DNA of 5,191 bases, from assembly GCA_023389135.1 (NCBI GenBank), contig JAEWEX010000116.1:1-5191 (forward strand). Direction: 5' to 3'. Origin of the DNA: Pseudomonadota bacterium (lineage in GTDB: Bacteria > Pseudomonadota > Alphaproteobacteria > Rhizobiales > Methylopilaceae). This document shows positions 3,709 to 5,191 of the stretch, piece after piece. Under the pieces are notes generated by a model. It made no database searches, had not been told where the DNA came from, and worked only from the letters and a program-made list of their open reading frames with translations. Numbering within the stretch: the first letter of the stretch is position 1; each line of letters begins with the position of its first letter. The position numbers and the translations under genes are program-made.

Positions 3709-5007
3709 ATGAAGCTCGACGACTGGCTCCGGCACAACGGCCTCGCGCGCAGCGCCTTCGCGCGGTCGCTCGGCATCGCGCCGGCGACGGTGACGGCGCT
3801 GTGCAACGATCCGGACGCCTGGATATCCAGGGACATGGCGGAGAAGATCGCGCGCGCCACCGGCGGCGCGGTGACGCCCAACGACCTGCTCGGCCTCGGC
3901 CGGGACCAAGGAGACGACAGCATGCGCGAGATCGAGGACCGGGTCCGCACCGCCATCGAGGCTTTCGGCCGTGGCGAAATGGTGGTGGTCACCGACGACG
4001 ACGACCGGGAGAACGAGGGCGACCTGATCCTCGCCGCCCAGTTCGCCACGCCGGAGAAGATGGCGTTCATCGTGCGCCACACCTCCGGCATCGTCTGCAC
4101 GCCCATCACGCTGGAGCATGCCCGCCGGCTGCGGCTCGCGCCCATGGTCTCCGACAACGACGCGCCCCACGGCACCGCCTTCACGGTGTCCGTGGACTAC
4201 CGCCACGGCACCACCACCGGCATCTCGGCGGAGGACCGTACCGCCACCGCGCGCGCGCTCGCCAACTCCAATGCCGGCGCGGAGGATTTCGTCCGCCCCG
4301 GCCACATCTTCCCGCTGATCGCCAGGGAGGGCGGCGTGCTCATGCGCTCCGGGCACACCGAGGCGGCGGTGGATCTGTGCCGGCTGGCGGGTCTGGAGCC
4401 GGTCGGCGTCATCTGCGAGATGGTCAATGACGACGGCACCGTCACCCGCGGCGCCCAGGTCGCCGCCTTCGCGGAGCGCCACGGCCTCAAGCGGGTTTCC
4501 GTCGCCGACCTGATCGCCTACCGCCAGGCCCGCGAGAAGCTGGTGGAGCGGGTCTCCGAGTTCGACGTGGAGACCGAGATCGGCACGCTGAAGGGATTCG
4601 GCTACGTGACCCCCTTCGACCGGGTGCACCACATGGCGCTGGTCTATGGCCGGGTCTCCGGCGGCGCGGTGCCGACCCGCCTGCACCGCGCCGACGCGCT
4701 GGGCGACGTGTTCGGCGGCGCGAAGGCGATCCGCGCCTCGCTGCAGAAATTCAAGGCCGAGGGCCGCGGCGTGCTGGTCTATCTGCGCGACGGCACCGCG
4801 GGCGTTCCCACCACCATGGTGGGCCAGGCCGAGGGCGGCAGCGAGGAGCAGCGCAACCGCCTGTGGCACGAGATCGGCCTGGGAGCGCAGATCCTGCGCG
4901 ACCTCGAAGTCTCCTCCATCCGCCTGCTCGCCTCGCGCGAGCGGCGCTATGTGGGCCTGTCCGGCTTCGGAATCGAGATCGAGGACACGGTGATCATCGA
5001 GGGCTGA
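3709..5007 (+). CDS. ribB: HTH-RibBX: 3,4-dihydroxy-2-butanone 4-phosphate synthase with degenerate GTP cyclohydrolase II domain
   Basis: Makes 3,4-dihydroxy-2-butanone 4-phosphate from ribulose 5-phosphate, the pentose branch of riboflavin synthesis. From the ATG at 3709 it has 432 residues in three parts. (1) Residues 1-63 are a Cro/YdaS-like helix-turn-helix: SAFARSLGIAPATVTAL, then IARATGGAVTPNDLL. (2) Residues 72-about 280 are RibB, with DDDDRENEGD (96-105), GTAFTVSVDY, RPGHIFPL, GHTEAAVDL (215-223) and ICEMVNDDGT (Glu237). These include the expected metal and substrate residues. (3) The C-terminus resembles GTP cyclohydrolase II, but all three zinc cysteines are replaced (Asp329, Ala340, Arg342), so it should lack that activity. 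This is the RibBX architecture known in Proteobacteria. A strong AAGGAG precedes the ATG at 3922, the usual RibB start (361 residues). Whether the HTH-containing form is made is open; the coding call itself is secure. The ATG at 3643 lies in a repeat and is rejected. Confidence 0.93.
   Translation: MKLDDWLRHNGLARSAFARSLGIAPATVTALCNDPDAWISRDMAEKIARATGGAVTPNDLLGLGRDQGDDSMREIEDRVRTAIEAFGRGEMVVVTDDDDRENEGDLILAAQFATPEKMAFIVRHTSGIVCTPITLEHARRLRLAPMVSDNDAPHGTAFTVSVDYRHGTTTGISAEDRTATARALANSNAGAEDFVRPGHIFPLIAREGGVLMRSGHTEAAVDLCRLAGLEPVGVICEMVNDDGTVTRGAQVAAFAERHGLKRVSVADLIAYRQAREKLVERVSEFDVETEIGTLKGFGYVTPFDRVHHMALVYGRVSGGAVPTRLHRADALGDVFGGAKAIRASLQKFKAEGRGVLVYLRDGTAGVPTTMVGQAEGGSEEQRNRLWHEIGLGAQILRDLEVSSIRLLASRERRYVGLSGFGIEIEDTVIIEG
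3908..3924 (+). promoter_or_regulatory. Strong internal ribosome binding site and ATG at the canonical RibB start
   Basis: AAGGAG (3908-3913) lies 8 nt before an ATG at 3922-3924, inside the open frame. This is the best Shine-Dalgarno sequence in the window. The protein from here begins MREIEDRVRTAIEAFGRGEM, as RibB proteins usually do. It would yield RibBX without the helix-turn-helix domain, alone or beside the longer form. Confidence 0.65.
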
Positions 5008-5015
5008 GCGCGGCC

Positions 5016-5126
5016 CTGTCATCCCGGACGGCGAAGCCGATCCGGGATCCAGGACCACAGGCTTGCCCCCACAGGGCCGGTGTTCCTGGATCCCGGCTCT
5101 CCGCGGCGCTCCGGCCGGGATGACAG
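5016..5126. repeat. BIME-like double palindrome, copy 2 (GTCATCCCGG family)
   Basis: The same design as the copy before ribBX. The outer arms CTGTCATCCCGG (5016-5027) and CCGGGATGACAG (5115-5126) are perfect. The inner arms CCGGGATCCAGGA (5042-5054) and its complement (5084-5096) are perfect too. Each unit again contains ATCCCGG/CCGGGAT. The centre (5055-5083) is unrelated to that of copy 1, so the arms and not the loop are conserved. It starts 8 nt after the ribBX stop and ends 17 nt before the stop of the next, convergent gene. It may therefore serve as a bidirectional terminator even without a long T-tract. Confidence 0.85.
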
Positions 5127-5143
5127 TTTAAGCGGCTTCGCGC

Positions 5144-5191
5144 TCACGCCTTCGGCGCGCCCTCGAACAGCCGGCCCGCCACGTCCCGCAC
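5144..5191 (-). CDS. C-terminal end of an unidentified protein
   Basis: On the minus strand the last 48 bases read VRDVAGRLFEGAPKA followed by TGA (5144-5146). The stop falls just beyond the palindromic element, where the end of a gene converging on ribBX is expected, and the codons show the window's usual G/C third positions. Only 15 residues are visible, so no family can be named and the coding call is tentative. Confidence 0.5.
   Translation of the reverse strand: MRDVAGRLFEGAPKA

Noticed and set aside
3676..5058. 460-codon open frame on the minus strand opposite ribBX
   Set aside because: It mirrors a confidently identified enzyme gene and its composition (Ala, Gly, Arg, His, Asp-rich, no recognisable fold) is what the complement of GC-rich codons produces.

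Overview
The window is very GC-rich chromosomal DNA. Its genes carry strong G/C bias at third codon positions, which also creates long antisense shadow frames. The mix of genes suggests an alphaproteobacterium, probably a free-living one; I cannot name the genus. The mix is a CHCC zinc-finger protein of the NDUFS6 type, a RibB fused to a degenerate GTP cyclohydrolase II domain, a DUF6152/DUF6644-like pair, and dispersed palindromes built around GTCATCCCGG/CCGGGATCCAGGA.

Layout from left to right. (1) Minus strand, 1-594: a small CHCC zinc-finger gene followed 12 nt later by the GTG-started N-terminal part of an FAD-dependent monooxygenase that runs off the left edge. (2) 595-740: a divergent intergenic region with two inverted repeats and an AT-rich palindromic patch next to the toxin-antitoxin start. 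(3) Plus strand, 741-1360: a Phd/YefM-type antitoxin and a PIN-domain (VapC-type) toxin with overlapping stop and start. (4) Plus strand, 1428-2516: aroC, with a good sigma70-like promoter in the short gap after the toxin gene. (5) Minus strand, 2520-3378: a secreted DUF6152-like protein and a four-helix DUF6644-like membrane protein, 4 nt apart. The membrane gene ends only 3 nt from the end of aroC. (6) 3379-3708: about 330 nt without a gene, holding the DUF6152 leader, one BIME-like double palindrome, one long 27-bp hairpin of a second family, and a candidate promoter. (7) Plus strand, 3709-5007: a riboflavin gene encoding RibB plus a GTP cyclohydrolase II-like domain without zinc cysteines (RibBX architecture), preceded in frame by a helix-turn-helix domain. 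(8) A second copy of the double palindrome at 5016-5126. (9) The last 15 codons of an unidentified minus-strand gene.

The genes do not form one pathway. aroC (shikimate pathway) and ribBX (riboflavin) are housekeeping genes, and the toxin-antitoxin pair and palindromic repeats are accessory insertions between them. The most interesting point is the riboflavin gene. A Cro/YdaS-like DNA-binding domain is continuous with RibBX, but a strong Shine-Dalgarno sequence and an ATG sit exactly at the canonical RibB start. The upstream ATG has no Shine-Dalgarno sequence and could be leaderless. This arrangement could yield two proteins, one of them a candidate DNA-binding riboflavin enzyme.
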